The notes below the pieces were generated by a model that was given only the letters and a program-made list of their open reading frames with translations, did not search any database and was not told where the DNA came from. Both the position numbers and the translations under genes were made by a program. A stretch of 10,946 bases of DNA from the NCBI GenBank assembly GCA_938008535.1, contig CALLKF010000031.1, positions 1 to 10,946 on the forward strand. Direction: 5' to 3'. The DNA comes from an uncultured Saprospirales bacterium. Its GTDB lineage: Bacteria > Bacteroidota > Bacteroidia > Chitinophagales > JADIYW01. Below are positions 1 through 6,289 of the stretch, in pieces; positions within the stretch are counted from its first letter, which is position 1, and every line of letters begins with the position of its first letter.

Positions 1-32
1 ACACTCTTTCCCTACACGACGCTCTTCGATCT
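1..32 (+). other. Illumina adapter remnant at contig end (not genomic)
   Basis: These bases match the 33-base Illumina TruSeq read-1 adapter except that one C is missing from its TTCCGATCT end, which here reads TTCGATCT. The genomic sequence begins at about position 33. By chance the adapter is open in the frame of the following gene and would translate as TLFPYTTLFDL. A gene caller could therefore wrongly add about eleven adapter-encoded residues to the next protein. This marks a true assembly end, so nothing can be inferred about what lies upstream in the genome. Confidence 0.97.
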
Positions 33-33
33 T

Positions 34-1167
34 GATAAAAATAAAAATCGATTAAAAGTAGAACTTAAATCTACCATAAAACCATTTGGCGATATTGCTG
101 CTGTTTTTAAAGTAGATCCAAAAAACAACAACACATTTGAAGCAAACTATACGCTGAATAAAATACCGTTATCGATTGTAAATCCATATTTAATTACCTA
201 TACTTCTTTTCCACTAGATCGTGGTTCATTAGATTTTAATGGCTATTTCAATGCATCAGACGGTGCTATCAATAGTATGAATCATTTAGTTATAGTAGAT
301 CCACGCGTTACCAAACGTCTTAAAAAAAGAAAAGATACCAAGTGGATTCCAGTTCCGTTGATCATGGCATTTATTCGTGAAAGCGGAAATGTAATTGATT
401 ATGAAGTGCCTCTTTCCGGAAATTTAAAAAATCCGAAAATACATTTTAAAGATATTATTTTTGATTTGCTGAAAAATGTTTTCATAAAACCACCAACTGC
501 TGCTTATGCATTTAAAGTGCAAAATATTGAAAACAAAATTGAAAAAGCACTTACCTTAACTTGGGAAATGCGCCAAACTTCACTGCGCAGAAACCAGGAT
601 AAATTCATCGATAAAATTGCAGATTTTTTAAAGAAAACACCAAATGCTTCGATTACTGTGCAGCCAATGATTTATACTGAAAAAGAAAAAGAATATGTAC
701 TTTTCTTTGAAGCAAAGAAAAAATATTTTCTGATGACGCATAATAAAACAGCCGCAGCATTTACAGATGATAATGCGCTTGCTGTAGAAAGAATGTCCAT
801 TAAGGATTCTGGATTTGTACATTATTTAAATAAACGATTTGGCAATGATATTTTTACCATTCAACAAAAATGTATGGATTTTGTCGGAAGTGGAATTGTA
901 AATACAAAGTACAATCAATTGGTTAAAGAGCGCGAGCAACTATTTCGTCAGTTTTTTAAAGACAATGGAACAGAAAACAGCGTAAAGATTCTGGCTTCGC
1001 AAAGCACGATTCCTTTCAATGGATTTTCTTTTTACAAGATAAAATATAACGGCGAAGTTCCTGAATCATTAACAGATGCCTACGAAAAGATTGATGAAAT
1101 TAATGAAGAAAAACCGCGCCGTAAATACTTAATTAAAAGAAGAAGAAATAAAAAATTAGCTAACTGA
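34..1167 (+). CDS. AsmA-like DUF748 family envelope protein, C-terminal part (5' truncated)
   Basis: The reading frame is open from the adapter junction to the TGA at 1165-1167, giving 377 residues with no start in the window. The ATG at 277 is an internal Met (residue 82), because recognisable domain sequence runs through it. Residues about 40-160 show the DUF748 pattern. It runs NPYLITYTSFPLDRGSL, a turn into NGYFNASDGAI, a stretch on an outward-facing domain, then RESGNVIDYEVPLSGNLKNP followed by a hydrophobic DLLKNVFIKP segment. The family normally ends with a region resembling a peptidoglycan-associated OmpA-like segment, and residues 190-240 (KFIDKIADFLKKTPNASITVQP) fit that. The tail is strongly basic (KPRRKYLIKRRRNKK). 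AsmA-like proteins are large, anchored at the inner membrane, and reach into the periplasm, where several are implicated in phospholipid transport or outer membrane homeostasis. The exact role of this one is unknown. Missing upstream sequence probably includes the N-terminal membrane helix. Confidence 0.8.
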   Translation, partial: DKNKNRLKVELKSTIKPFGDIAAVFKVDPKNNNTFEANYTLNKIPLSIVNPYLITYTSFPLDRGSLDFNGYFNASDGAINSMNHLVIVDPRVTKRLKKRKDTKWIPVPLIMAFIRESGNVIDYEVPLSGNLKNPKIHFKDIIFDLLKNVFIKPPTAAYAFKVQNIENKIEKALTLTWEMRQTSLRRNQDKFIDKIADFLKKTPNASITVQPMIYTEKEKEYVLFFEAKKKYFLMTHNKTAAAFTDDNALAVERMSIKDSGFVHYLNKRFGNDIFTIQQKCMDFVGSGIVNTKYNQLVKEREQLFRQFFKDNGTENSVKILASQSTIPFNGFSFYKIKYNGEVPESLTDAYEKIDEINEEKPRRKYLIKRRRNKKLAN

Positions 1168-1199
1168 TTTGTTCAAAAAAATGTAAGCCAACATCTTTG
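1168..1199 (+). promoter_or_regulatory. Bacteroidota-type promoter for the VOC gene
   Basis: TTTG at 1168-1171, a 20-base spacer, then CATCTTTG at 1192-1199, which matches TAnnTTTG at all but its first base and is followed by TATTG. The expected transcript start near 1206 gives a leader of about 89 bases before the ATG at 1295. The call rests on consensus matching only. The box lies just after the stop of the upstream gene, so the VOC gene is probably transcribed on its own. Confidence 0.5.
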
Positions 1200-1294
1200 T
1201 ATTGTAAAAGGTATTTTATTGCTGGTTTTTATCTCTATTCCAATAATTTTATTTATTTTTCAACTACCTAACTACAATTTAAATAATAAAAATT

Positions 1295-1735
1295 ATGGCA
1301 CTTATCAATCCTCACATTAACTTCAACGGAAATGCGGAAGAAGCATTTAATTTTTACAAATCGGTATTTGGTGGAGAGTTTGTAAAAGTTATTCGTTTCA
1401 AAGACCTAGCTAGTTCTGAATTTCCAGTATCTGAAAAAGAAGCCAATAAAATTATGCATATAGCTTTGCCAATAGGTAAAAGCAATTTATTGATGGCAAA
1501 TGATGTTCCGGAAATTTTGGGAAAAACAAACGAAAATGAGCACAGAAGTAAAATATCCATAAGTGCAGAAAGCAGAGAAGAAGCCGATAAATTATTTAAC
1601 GGACTTTCTGCAGGTGGACAAATTGAAATGCCTATTGGCGATAGTCCTTGGAATTCGTACTTTGGTATGTTTAGAGATAAATATGGAATTGAATGGATGG
1701 TAGATTTTGACCCAACTTATAAAGGACAAATTTAA
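1295..1735 (+). CDS. VOC-fold / PhnB-like glyoxalase-superfamily protein
   Basis: This 146-residue protein has the usual length and pattern of PhnB-like members of the vicinal oxygen chelate superfamily (COG2764, 3-dmu-9_3-mt type). It opens with NPHINFNGNAEEAFNFYKSVFGGEF, has a central MHIALPIGKSNLLMAND strand pair, and closes with WNSYFGMFRDKYGIEWMVDF, the typical second beta-alpha-beta-beta-beta half. His7 and His55 sit at positions often used for metal binding, but I cannot confirm a metal site. Members include fosfomycin and bleomycin resistance proteins, glyoxalases and many proteins of unknown substrate. This subfamily is mostly uncharacterised, and the name demethylubiquinone methyltransferase often attached to it is not reliable. 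It is soluble with no signal peptide. The start ATG is preceded by an A-rich stretch instead of a Shine-Dalgarno sequence. Confidence 0.9.
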   Translation: MALINPHINFNGNAEEAFNFYKSVFGGEFVKVIRFKDLASSEFPVSEKEANKIMHIALPIGKSNLLMANDVPEILGKTNENEHRSKISISAESREEADKLFNGLSAGGQIEMPIGDSPWNSYFGMFRDKYGIEWMVDFDPTYKGQI

Positions 1736-1770
1736 GCGAAGAAAATTTACGATTGCACTTGCCTTTTTTT

Positions 1771-1906
1771 CTAACTAACTACTATAGTTTCTTTTGATTT
1801 CTTAACTAACTTTTGTGGTTCATTTTTTGAAATACTTATACTATAACTTTGGTATAAGTGATTTTCCATTTTAAAAATCATTATCTTACGGAAAGTAGTT
1901 AGTTTG
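1771..1906. repeat. Inverted-repeat-bounded 136-base segment, possible MITE-like remnant
   Basis: The outer arms are 13 bases each (1771-1783 and 1894-1906) and pair at 12 of 13 positions, including a perfect 11-base core (aactaactact and its complement). Inside are two smaller hairpins: acttatac/gtataagt (1834-1841 and 1852-1859, 8 bp, 10-base loop) and tgatttt/aaaatca (1859-1865 and 1874-1880). The arm sequence aactaac occurs again at 1804-1810. This segment fills most of the 252-base gap between the VOC gene and the kinase gene. I see no clear target duplication at its edges and no transposase, so it may equally be regulatory DNA. No convincing gene is visible in it. Confidence 0.4.
1844..1851 (+). 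promoter_or_regulatory. Alternative -7 box (TAACTTTG) in a hairpin loop
   Basis: This is a perfect TAnnTTTG box, but the nearest upstream TTTG (1826-1829) is only 14 bases away, shorter than usual. The box lies in the 10-base loop of the inner hairpin 1834-1859. If used, it would give a kinase-gene leader of about 130 bases. It is the weaker of the two candidates. Confidence 0.3.
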
Positions 1907-1909
1907 TTT

Positions 1910-1940
1910 TTTGCGACTAGACAAAGATAAGTCATATTTG
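1910..1940 (+). promoter_or_regulatory. Bacteroidota-type promoter for the histidine kinase gene
   Basis: TTTG at 1910-1913, a 19-base spacer, then CATATTTG at 1933-1940, which matches TAnnTTTG except at its first base and is followed by TATTG, as in the promoter at 1168-1199. The expected start near 1947 leaves a leader of about 40 bases, ending in the A-rich run before the ATG at 1988. It is identified by consensus only. Confidence 0.5.
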
Positions 1941-1987
1941 TATTGAAGAAAAAACAGCAACATTCAACATAACGAAAAAAAAAACAG

Positions 1988-3184
1988 ATGGATAATCAAG
2001 AAGACAACCCAAAAATTCTTAAAACTAAATATATACCTACTGCTGAATTTTATAGTCAGATAATTGATAGTTTACAAGATTATTCAATTTTTACATTAGA
2101 CAATGAATTGAAGATAAATAGTTGGAGTTCTGGTTCCACAAAAATATTTGGGTATGAAACGGATGAAATTATAGGAGCATCTTTCGATTTAATATTTACA
2201 GAAGAAGATTTAAAAAATGGAATACCGAAAAGAGAAATTGAAACTGCATTAAAAGAAGGCAGAGCAACAGACAATAGGTGGCACATTTCAAAAGACAAAA
2301 GCGAGTTTTATGCATATGGCTTAGTTTTTCCACTTATTGGTTTAGACGGAGAAATGTTGGGTTACGTTAAAATTTTACGCGACTTGACAGACCGCAAACA
2401 ATCAGAAGATGCGATAAAAAACTATGTTAGAGAATTGGAAGAACTTAATACACATAAGGAAAGCGTTTTAGCAATACTTTCGCACGATTTAAGAAGTCCA
2501 TTGTCGGCTATTATTGGCACTGCAAAATACTTGAAAGAAAATTTCCATAAAATGAAACCTGATGCAGTTCAGGAAATGCTCGACTTGCTCTATAAATCAT
2601 CAACTGATGAATTAGACATGTTAGACTATTTAGTTGAATGGGCAAGAATTAAATACGCTTCAGATGCATTTTCTCCAACAAAAATAAAGCTAACCGATTA
2701 TATTGATAAAGTCTTTGAAGGATTGAACGAAACTGCTTCTATCAATACCATAAATCTGAATCATTTAGTAAATGAGAATACTTCAGTGTTTGCAGATGGT
2801 AAAATGCTGATATCAATTATTCAGAATATTGTTTCAAACGCCATAAAGCATACGGAAAAAGGTGGTACCATTACTGTTTCAGCTAAAAGCCAAGACGACA
2901 AAATTATAGTTCAGGTTAAAGACACTGGAATTGGAATGTCGAAAGAAATTATTGAAAAACTATTTACACCACAAATGAAAACGCTTTCAGAAACACGTAA
3001 AAAAAATAAAGGTGCTGGAATTGGATTGTTATTAGTTAAAGGATTTTTAGAAAAAAATGGTGGTGAAATTTGGGTAGAAAGTATAGAAGGTGAAGGTTCG
3101 TCGTTTTATTTTACCTTGCCAATGGAAAAACCATTATATAAAATTGGTAGTGCGGACGAAATCATGTTTGATGAAAGTCCTTAA
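1988..3184 (+). CDS. Soluble PAS-domain sensor histidine kinase
   Basis: This is a 398-residue kinase without any membrane segment or signal peptide, so it should act in the cytoplasm. A PAS domain occupies about residues 20-135 (SLQDYSIFTLDNELKINSW at its start, and GYVKILRDLTDRKQSE as the usual PAS-to-linker end). A short coiled linker then leads to a HisKA dimerisation domain with the H-box LSHDLRSPLSAIIG. His166 is the predicted phosphate acceptor. The ATPase domain shows the N-box IIQNIVSNAIKHT (about 278-289), G1 DTGIGM (312-317) and G2 GAGIGLLLV (342-350). The F-box region (LFTPQMKT) is only loosely conserved. No response regulator lies next to it, and the following gene is convergent, so its partner must be elsewhere. 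The signal sensed by the PAS domain cannot be told from the sequence. About 20 extra residues follow the ATPase domain. Confidence 0.95.
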   Translation: MDNQEDNPKILKTKYIPTAEFYSQIIDSLQDYSIFTLDNELKINSWSSGSTKIFGYETDEIIGASFDLIFTEEDLKNGIPKREIETALKEGRATDNRWHISKDKSEFYAYGLVFPLIGLDGEMLGYVKILRDLTDRKQSEDAIKNYVRELEELNTHKESVLAILSHDLRSPLSAIIGTAKYLKENFHKMKPDAVQEMLDLLYKSSTDELDMLDYLVEWARIKYASDAFSPTKIKLTDYIDKVFEGLNETASINTINLNHLVNENTSVFADGKMLISIIQNIVSNAIKHTEKGGTITVSAKSQDDKIIVQVKDTGIGMSKEIIEKLFTPQMKTLSETRKKNKGAGIGLLLVKGFLEKNGGEIWVESIEGEGSSFYFTLPMEKPLYKIGSADEIMFDESP

Positions 3185-3219
3185 TGCAAACACGATTGGA
3201 TGTTGCAAGTTTTATTGTT

Positions 3220-4350
3220 TTACAATCCTTTTGCTTGATAAGTATTGTATGCATATCCAATTTTAATTTGAGAATAATCCATCCAATAATTCCAATTGGC
3301 ATCTTTTCGTAAATTATTTAGCTGATGAAATCCATTCATTGCAACTGCAACGCGTTGTTGTGCATTCGATAAATCATTGACCGTTGACGGAATTTTAATG
3401 GTATAGCCATTTTGTATTTCTAGGTTTTTGTCGGTGCCAATAAAAATATCACCCAATACTGTAATTTTTTTATTGGTGAGTTGCAGCACCATTTTATTTA
3501 AATCAGCAAATAGTTTCATATTAGGTTGGTCCCACATTGGTTGTAAAATATAAATTTGTTCATGTGCACCAAACTGAATTGCAGCTTCTGTTTGTAAATC
3601 CATATACTGCAAACAATCGTTATTTTTAAGTGCATTCTGTGACAATTCCTGTAATCTAAAACCTTCTTTTGCTTCTGCAGTTAACCAATTTTCGTTTTTA
3701 ATTTTGGAAGTTCCATATTGATGATTTGCAATTCCAAAGGAGCCAATATCGGTTAACACATTAATTTGTCCGTTTATCAATATTTCTGACACCGCATACA
3801 TCATATCAGTCATTTCAGTACCATTGTTATCAATTATAATATGCGTATGTTTATTTATGAAATCATGTCGTAGTTCAAGCGCCATCACCAAACCAGCGCG
3901 CACTTCATTGGCAGCAAACACACCTAATTGTGTCCACATAAACTCTGGATATTTACGTTGTAATGCATCATAACTCATTAACACAAATGCATTCTGTGCT
4001 AAAATAATTTTTGCACTATCTCCATTATAAAATGTATTTGCCAATTGTTTTACTTCATCTGCATGGCTTAGAAAATTATATTTAATTTGGTTGTAATAAG
4101 ATTGAGCTGGCAAAGTTGTATCGACCGCTGCATACAAATCTTCTAAATCGTTGGCAATACTTCGAATGTTATTCATGAATTGCTTTTCACTGTAAGAAAA
4201 TTGTGTAGAATTTTGACTTTCTTTTTTTAATAAAAGTAATAAATCATTTCGTTGTGCTTCATGTATGCACTCCATATTTTGGATGTCTTTATTGCAATTT
4301 GAAAGAAGGAGTACTAAAAAAAGAGAAAATAGTGGTTTAAAATATTTCAT
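3220..4350 (-). CDS. Predicted surface lipoprotein, DUF2515-like (function unknown)
   Basis: The 376-residue product starts with a short lipoprotein signal (MKYFKPLFSLFLVLLLSNC). Cys19 is the predicted lipidated residue. Asn at -1 is unusual generally but seen in Bacteroidota. After Cys come Asn-Lys-Asp, partly like the Bacteroidota lipoprotein export signal that sends proteins to the outer face of the outer membrane. The mature part is mostly helical in appearance. Two stretches, PEFMWTQLGVFAANEVRAG (135-153) and NVLTDIGSFGI (197-207) followed by GAHEQIYILQPMW (261-273), resemble in pattern what I remember of the DUF2515/YppC family (HEQ...LQP). That link is from memory and needs a profile search. 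The gene lies 60 bases downstream of the esterase gene with no evident promoter between, so the two are probably co-transcribed. The biochemical role is unknown. Confidence 0.8.
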   Translation of the reverse strand: MKYFKPLFSLFLVLLLSNCNKDIQNMECIHEAQRNDLLLLLKKESQNSTQFSYSEKQFMNNIRSIANDLEDLYAAVDTTLPAQSYYNQIKYNFLSHADEVKQLANTFYNGDSAKIILAQNAFVLMSYDALQRKYPEFMWTQLGVFAANEVRAGLVMALELRHDFINKHTHIIIDNNGTEMTDMMYAVSEILINGQINVLTDIGSFGIANHQYGTSKIKNENWLTAEAKEGFRLQELSQNALKNNDCLQYMDLQTEAAIQFGAHEQIYILQPMWDQPNMKLFADLNKMVLQLTNKKITVLGDIFIGTDKNLEIQNGYTIKIPSTVNDLSNAQQRVAVAMNGFHQLNNLRKDANWNYWMDYSQIKIGYAYNTYQAKGL

Positions 4351-4410
4351 AAAAATGATGTCTCGTATTTAAATGGATGCTGATTATATAGTAGTTGAAT
4401 TTGATAGTTT

Positions 4411-5727
4411 CTATATTTTTTTCAGAACGGTTTTAGAAGATTTTAATACGGTTTTACTAATACTGTTGTGTATGTTTTCAATTTCTTTGCTAAATACATT
4501 TACAACAGGAATTTGATTTAAAATTTTATACGTTAGATTGCTTTTTTGGATAGTTTCTAGTTTGTCAATACTGCCAATTAAACCTGTTTTGGTAAGTTCT
4601 AAAACACTGTTTAATTTATTTTTTGCATGTTTATTTTCTTTAGGAAAATAGGTTTCATTATATGGAATAATTGTTTTTTTATGTCTTGGTTTTTTAATGC
4701 TAGATTTTTGGTAAATCCAACCCTTAATTTGTTCGTAAACATCCATGGAATCTACTAGTTTCAGGTGTGCTAGACCAGCAAATTCTTTGTGATTATTTAA
4801 ATCGAAAGGAAGATGATGTTTTGTTTTTGATTTGCCAATTGCACTCTTTTTTCGCACTAATGCATCGCCAAACCATTCACTAAATAAATGCTCTGAATCA
4901 GCAGTTAAAGTACCAGTGATTAAATAATAATCAACATCATCCAATAAAGGAACAACTGTTTTGTTATTGGTCAGTAATGCATCAGGATGCTGCTCTTTCC
5001 AGTCTTCATCGGTTAAATAACCATAGCGTAAATCTTTAATGCCTGCACTGCGTAAATTAATCACATCTCCAGCAATTTTGGTATAAGAAACCGGAATTGT
5101 TTTTAATAAATGCGTTAATGCATTTCCAAATTTTTCTAATGGTGCACCTAAATGTGGTGTTCCAATAAAAAATAATTTACTGATTTTTTCTGTCCAGTGT
5201 GCATTTTGCAATGGAGCATAATAGCAAGCACTACGCGTAACAAGGCCACCCATACTATGCGCAATAATTACAATTTCATCTATTTCAACAGGATAATTCT
5301 GAATCAAATTTTCAATTAATTGAGAAAATTGTTTTCCGTTTTCCGAAATATGCAAACCAGTATTGTAACGAATATAAAAAGGAGTGTAGCCAAAATCGTT
5401 TTGCAAATAAGTTCCGTAGTTTTGGTTATCTGTATTTGCGAAATTCCATATTGTTTCATCGTTGGTTAAACCATGAATTAAGATACAGATTTTAGAAGAA
5501 AGTTTTTTATGTACATTTTCAATGTTTTCTTTAGAAATAGTGAAAGGTTTTTCATTGGCATAAAATTGCATTTGTACTGCCAATCCATTATTATCCTTAT
5601 CTAAAAAATCACCAACAATTCCATTTAATAAACCAACGCTTAGGTTTGCACCTTTTTTAATTGATGAAAAAAAAGTAGATTTTGTTGCAGCTTTTATTTC
5701 TGATGGTTCTAAAGAATCATTTTTCAT
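4411..5727 (-). CDS. PGAP1/DUF676-like alpha/beta-hydrolase (serine esterase or lipase)
   Basis: This 438-residue protein has the alpha/beta-hydrolase core at about residues 75-340. ILIHGL (83-88) supplies the oxyanion-hole region. The nucleophile elbow is AHSMGG, with Ser158 as the predicted nucleophile and Ala in place of the first Gly of GxSxG, as in Bacillus LipA. FIGTPHLGAP (187-196) is the typical lipase strand. FGDALVRKKSAIG (286-298) carries the likely acid Asp288, and AHLKLVDSMDVYEQI (320-334) carries the likely catalytic His321. This arrangement matches bacterial PGAP1-like esterases. The natural substrate is unknown. No signal peptide or membrane helix is visible, so the enzyme is predicted to be cytoplasmic. 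Residues 340-438 form a lysine-rich tail that I do not recognise. A promoter box lies upstream at 5785-5792, and the lipoprotein gene follows 60 bases downstream. Confidence 0.88.
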   Translation of the reverse strand: MKNDSLEPSEIKAATKSTFFSSIKKGANLSVGLLNGIVGDFLDKDNNGLAVQMQFYANEKPFTISKENIENVHKKLSSKICILIHGLTNDETIWNFANTDNQNYGTYLQNDFGYTPFYIRYNTGLHISENGKQFSQLIENLIQNYPVEIDEIVIIAHSMGGLVTRSACYYAPLQNAHWTEKISKLFFIGTPHLGAPLEKFGNALTHLLKTIPVSYTKIAGDVINLRSAGIKDLRYGYLTDEDWKEQHPDALLTNNKTVVPLLDDVDYYLITGTLTADSEHLFSEWFGDALVRKKSAIGKSKTKHHLPFDLNNHKEFAGLAHLKLVDSMDVYEQIKGWIYQKSSIKKPRHKKTIIPYNETYFPKENKHAKNKLNSVLELTKTGLIGSIDKLETIQKSNLTYKILNQIPVVNVFSKEIENIHNSISKTVLKSSKTVLKKI

Positions 5728-5780
5728 TTTTGTTTTATAATTTCATTTTAAAAATACGGATTATTCTACAAAACAAGATG

Positions 5781-5814
5781 AACACAAAGCTAAATTCATG
5801 CTATTTTTTGTGTT
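5781..5814 (-). terminator. Hairpin after the RNase HI gene, possible terminator
   Basis: Perfect 8-base arms (aacacaaa at 5781-5788, tttgtgtt at 5807-5814) enclose an 18-base loop, and three further bases (agc/gct) could pair inside it. The upper arm touches the RNase HI stop codon at 5813-5815, and on the minus strand the hairpin is followed by a T-rich stretch (cttgtttt). The stem is AT-rich, so termination may be partial. Confidence 0.4.
5785..5792 (-). promoter_or_regulatory. -7 box (TAGCTTTG) for the esterase-lipoprotein unit
   Basis: Read on the minus strand this is a perfect TAnnTTTG box. The predicted start near 5778 gives a leader of about 50 bases before the ATG at 5727. The -33 element is weak: the nearest TTG (5819-5821) is 26 bases away, longer than normal. 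The box overlaps one arm of the hairpin 5781-5814, so the end of one unit and the start of the next share the same bases. Confidence 0.45.
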
Positions 5815-6286
5815 ATTTCAATTTGCGTATTTCGTCTCGAACTAATTTTCTGGATAATTTATCTACTTCAATATTGTATTTTGTAGTTGCTGATAATGGT
5901 TGATGTGCTTTTATTTTATTGCATTCTATCGAAAAAATGGAATTTAAAAACAACCATTTTTTTACTAAATCATCATTTGCAATTTCATTACCTTTCTTGG
6001 TTTGATAATTTTTTGCTGCTAATTTTTCAGCTCTTGTAATTAATCCAATTACATATTGACTATCGGAATTTAATTGAATCTGTTTTGAAGTTTTAAAATG
6101 AACTTGAATATATTCAATTGCATTTATTACAGCCAATAATTCCATGCGTTGATGTGTAGTATTTATTTCAATTCCAGATAAAATAATTTTCTCATCATCG
6201 ACTAAAATTATTGCAGACCAGGCTCCAATTTGCTGTTGTGTGTGACAACTTCCATCTGTATAAATATTTATAGTTGGACGCATCAT
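5813..6286 (-). CDS. rnhA: Ribonuclease HI
   Basis: The 157-residue product has all four acidic active-site residues of RNase HI: Asp11 (YTDGS), Glu49 (QRMELLA), Asp75 (NSDSQYV) and Asp142 (EVDKLSRK). It also has His128 in KAHQ, matching the catalytic loop histidine of the E. coli enzyme. RNase HI cuts the RNA strand of RNA-DNA hybrids, removing R-loops and primers in the cytoplasm. The length is normal. Two consecutive ATGs (6286 and 6283) could start it. The first lies 3 bases after the stop of the radical SAM gene, so translational coupling is likely. The basic handle region is short and divergent from the E. coli type, which is usual for Bacteroidota versions. The gene is followed by the hairpin at 5781-5814. 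Confidence 0.93.
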   Translation of the reverse strand: MMRPTINIYTDGSCHTQQQIGAWSAIILVDDEKIILSGIEINTTHQRMELLAVINAIEYIQVHFKTSKQIQLNSDSQYVIGLITRAEKLAAKNYQTKKGNEIANDDLVKKWLFLNSIFSIECNKIKAHQPLSATTKYNIEVDKLSRKLVRDEIRKLK

Positions 6287-6289
6287 AAA

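Noticed and set aside
277..1167. A complete 296-residue gene starting at the ATG at 277
   Set aside because: The frame is open upstream to the adapter and the upstream residues belong to the same DUF748 domain, so this Met is internal.
1771..1869. A 32-codon minus-strand reading frame inside the inverted-repeat segment (ATG at 1867-1869, TAG at 1771-1773)
   Set aside because: It is very short, low in complexity (Ser, Lys, Ile), has no recognised family and is expected by chance in AT-rich DNA.
3185..3226. Bidirectional terminator between the kinase and lipoprotein genes
   Set aside because: Only 5-base stems are present (tgcaa/ttgca at 3185-3207, attgt/acaat at 3214-3226), too weak to call.
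3220..5727. Type VI lipase effector with immunity lipoprotein
   Set aside because: There is no VgrG, PAAR, Hcp or adaptor gene nearby. The esterase lacks features of Tle effectors that I could recognise. This remains speculation only.
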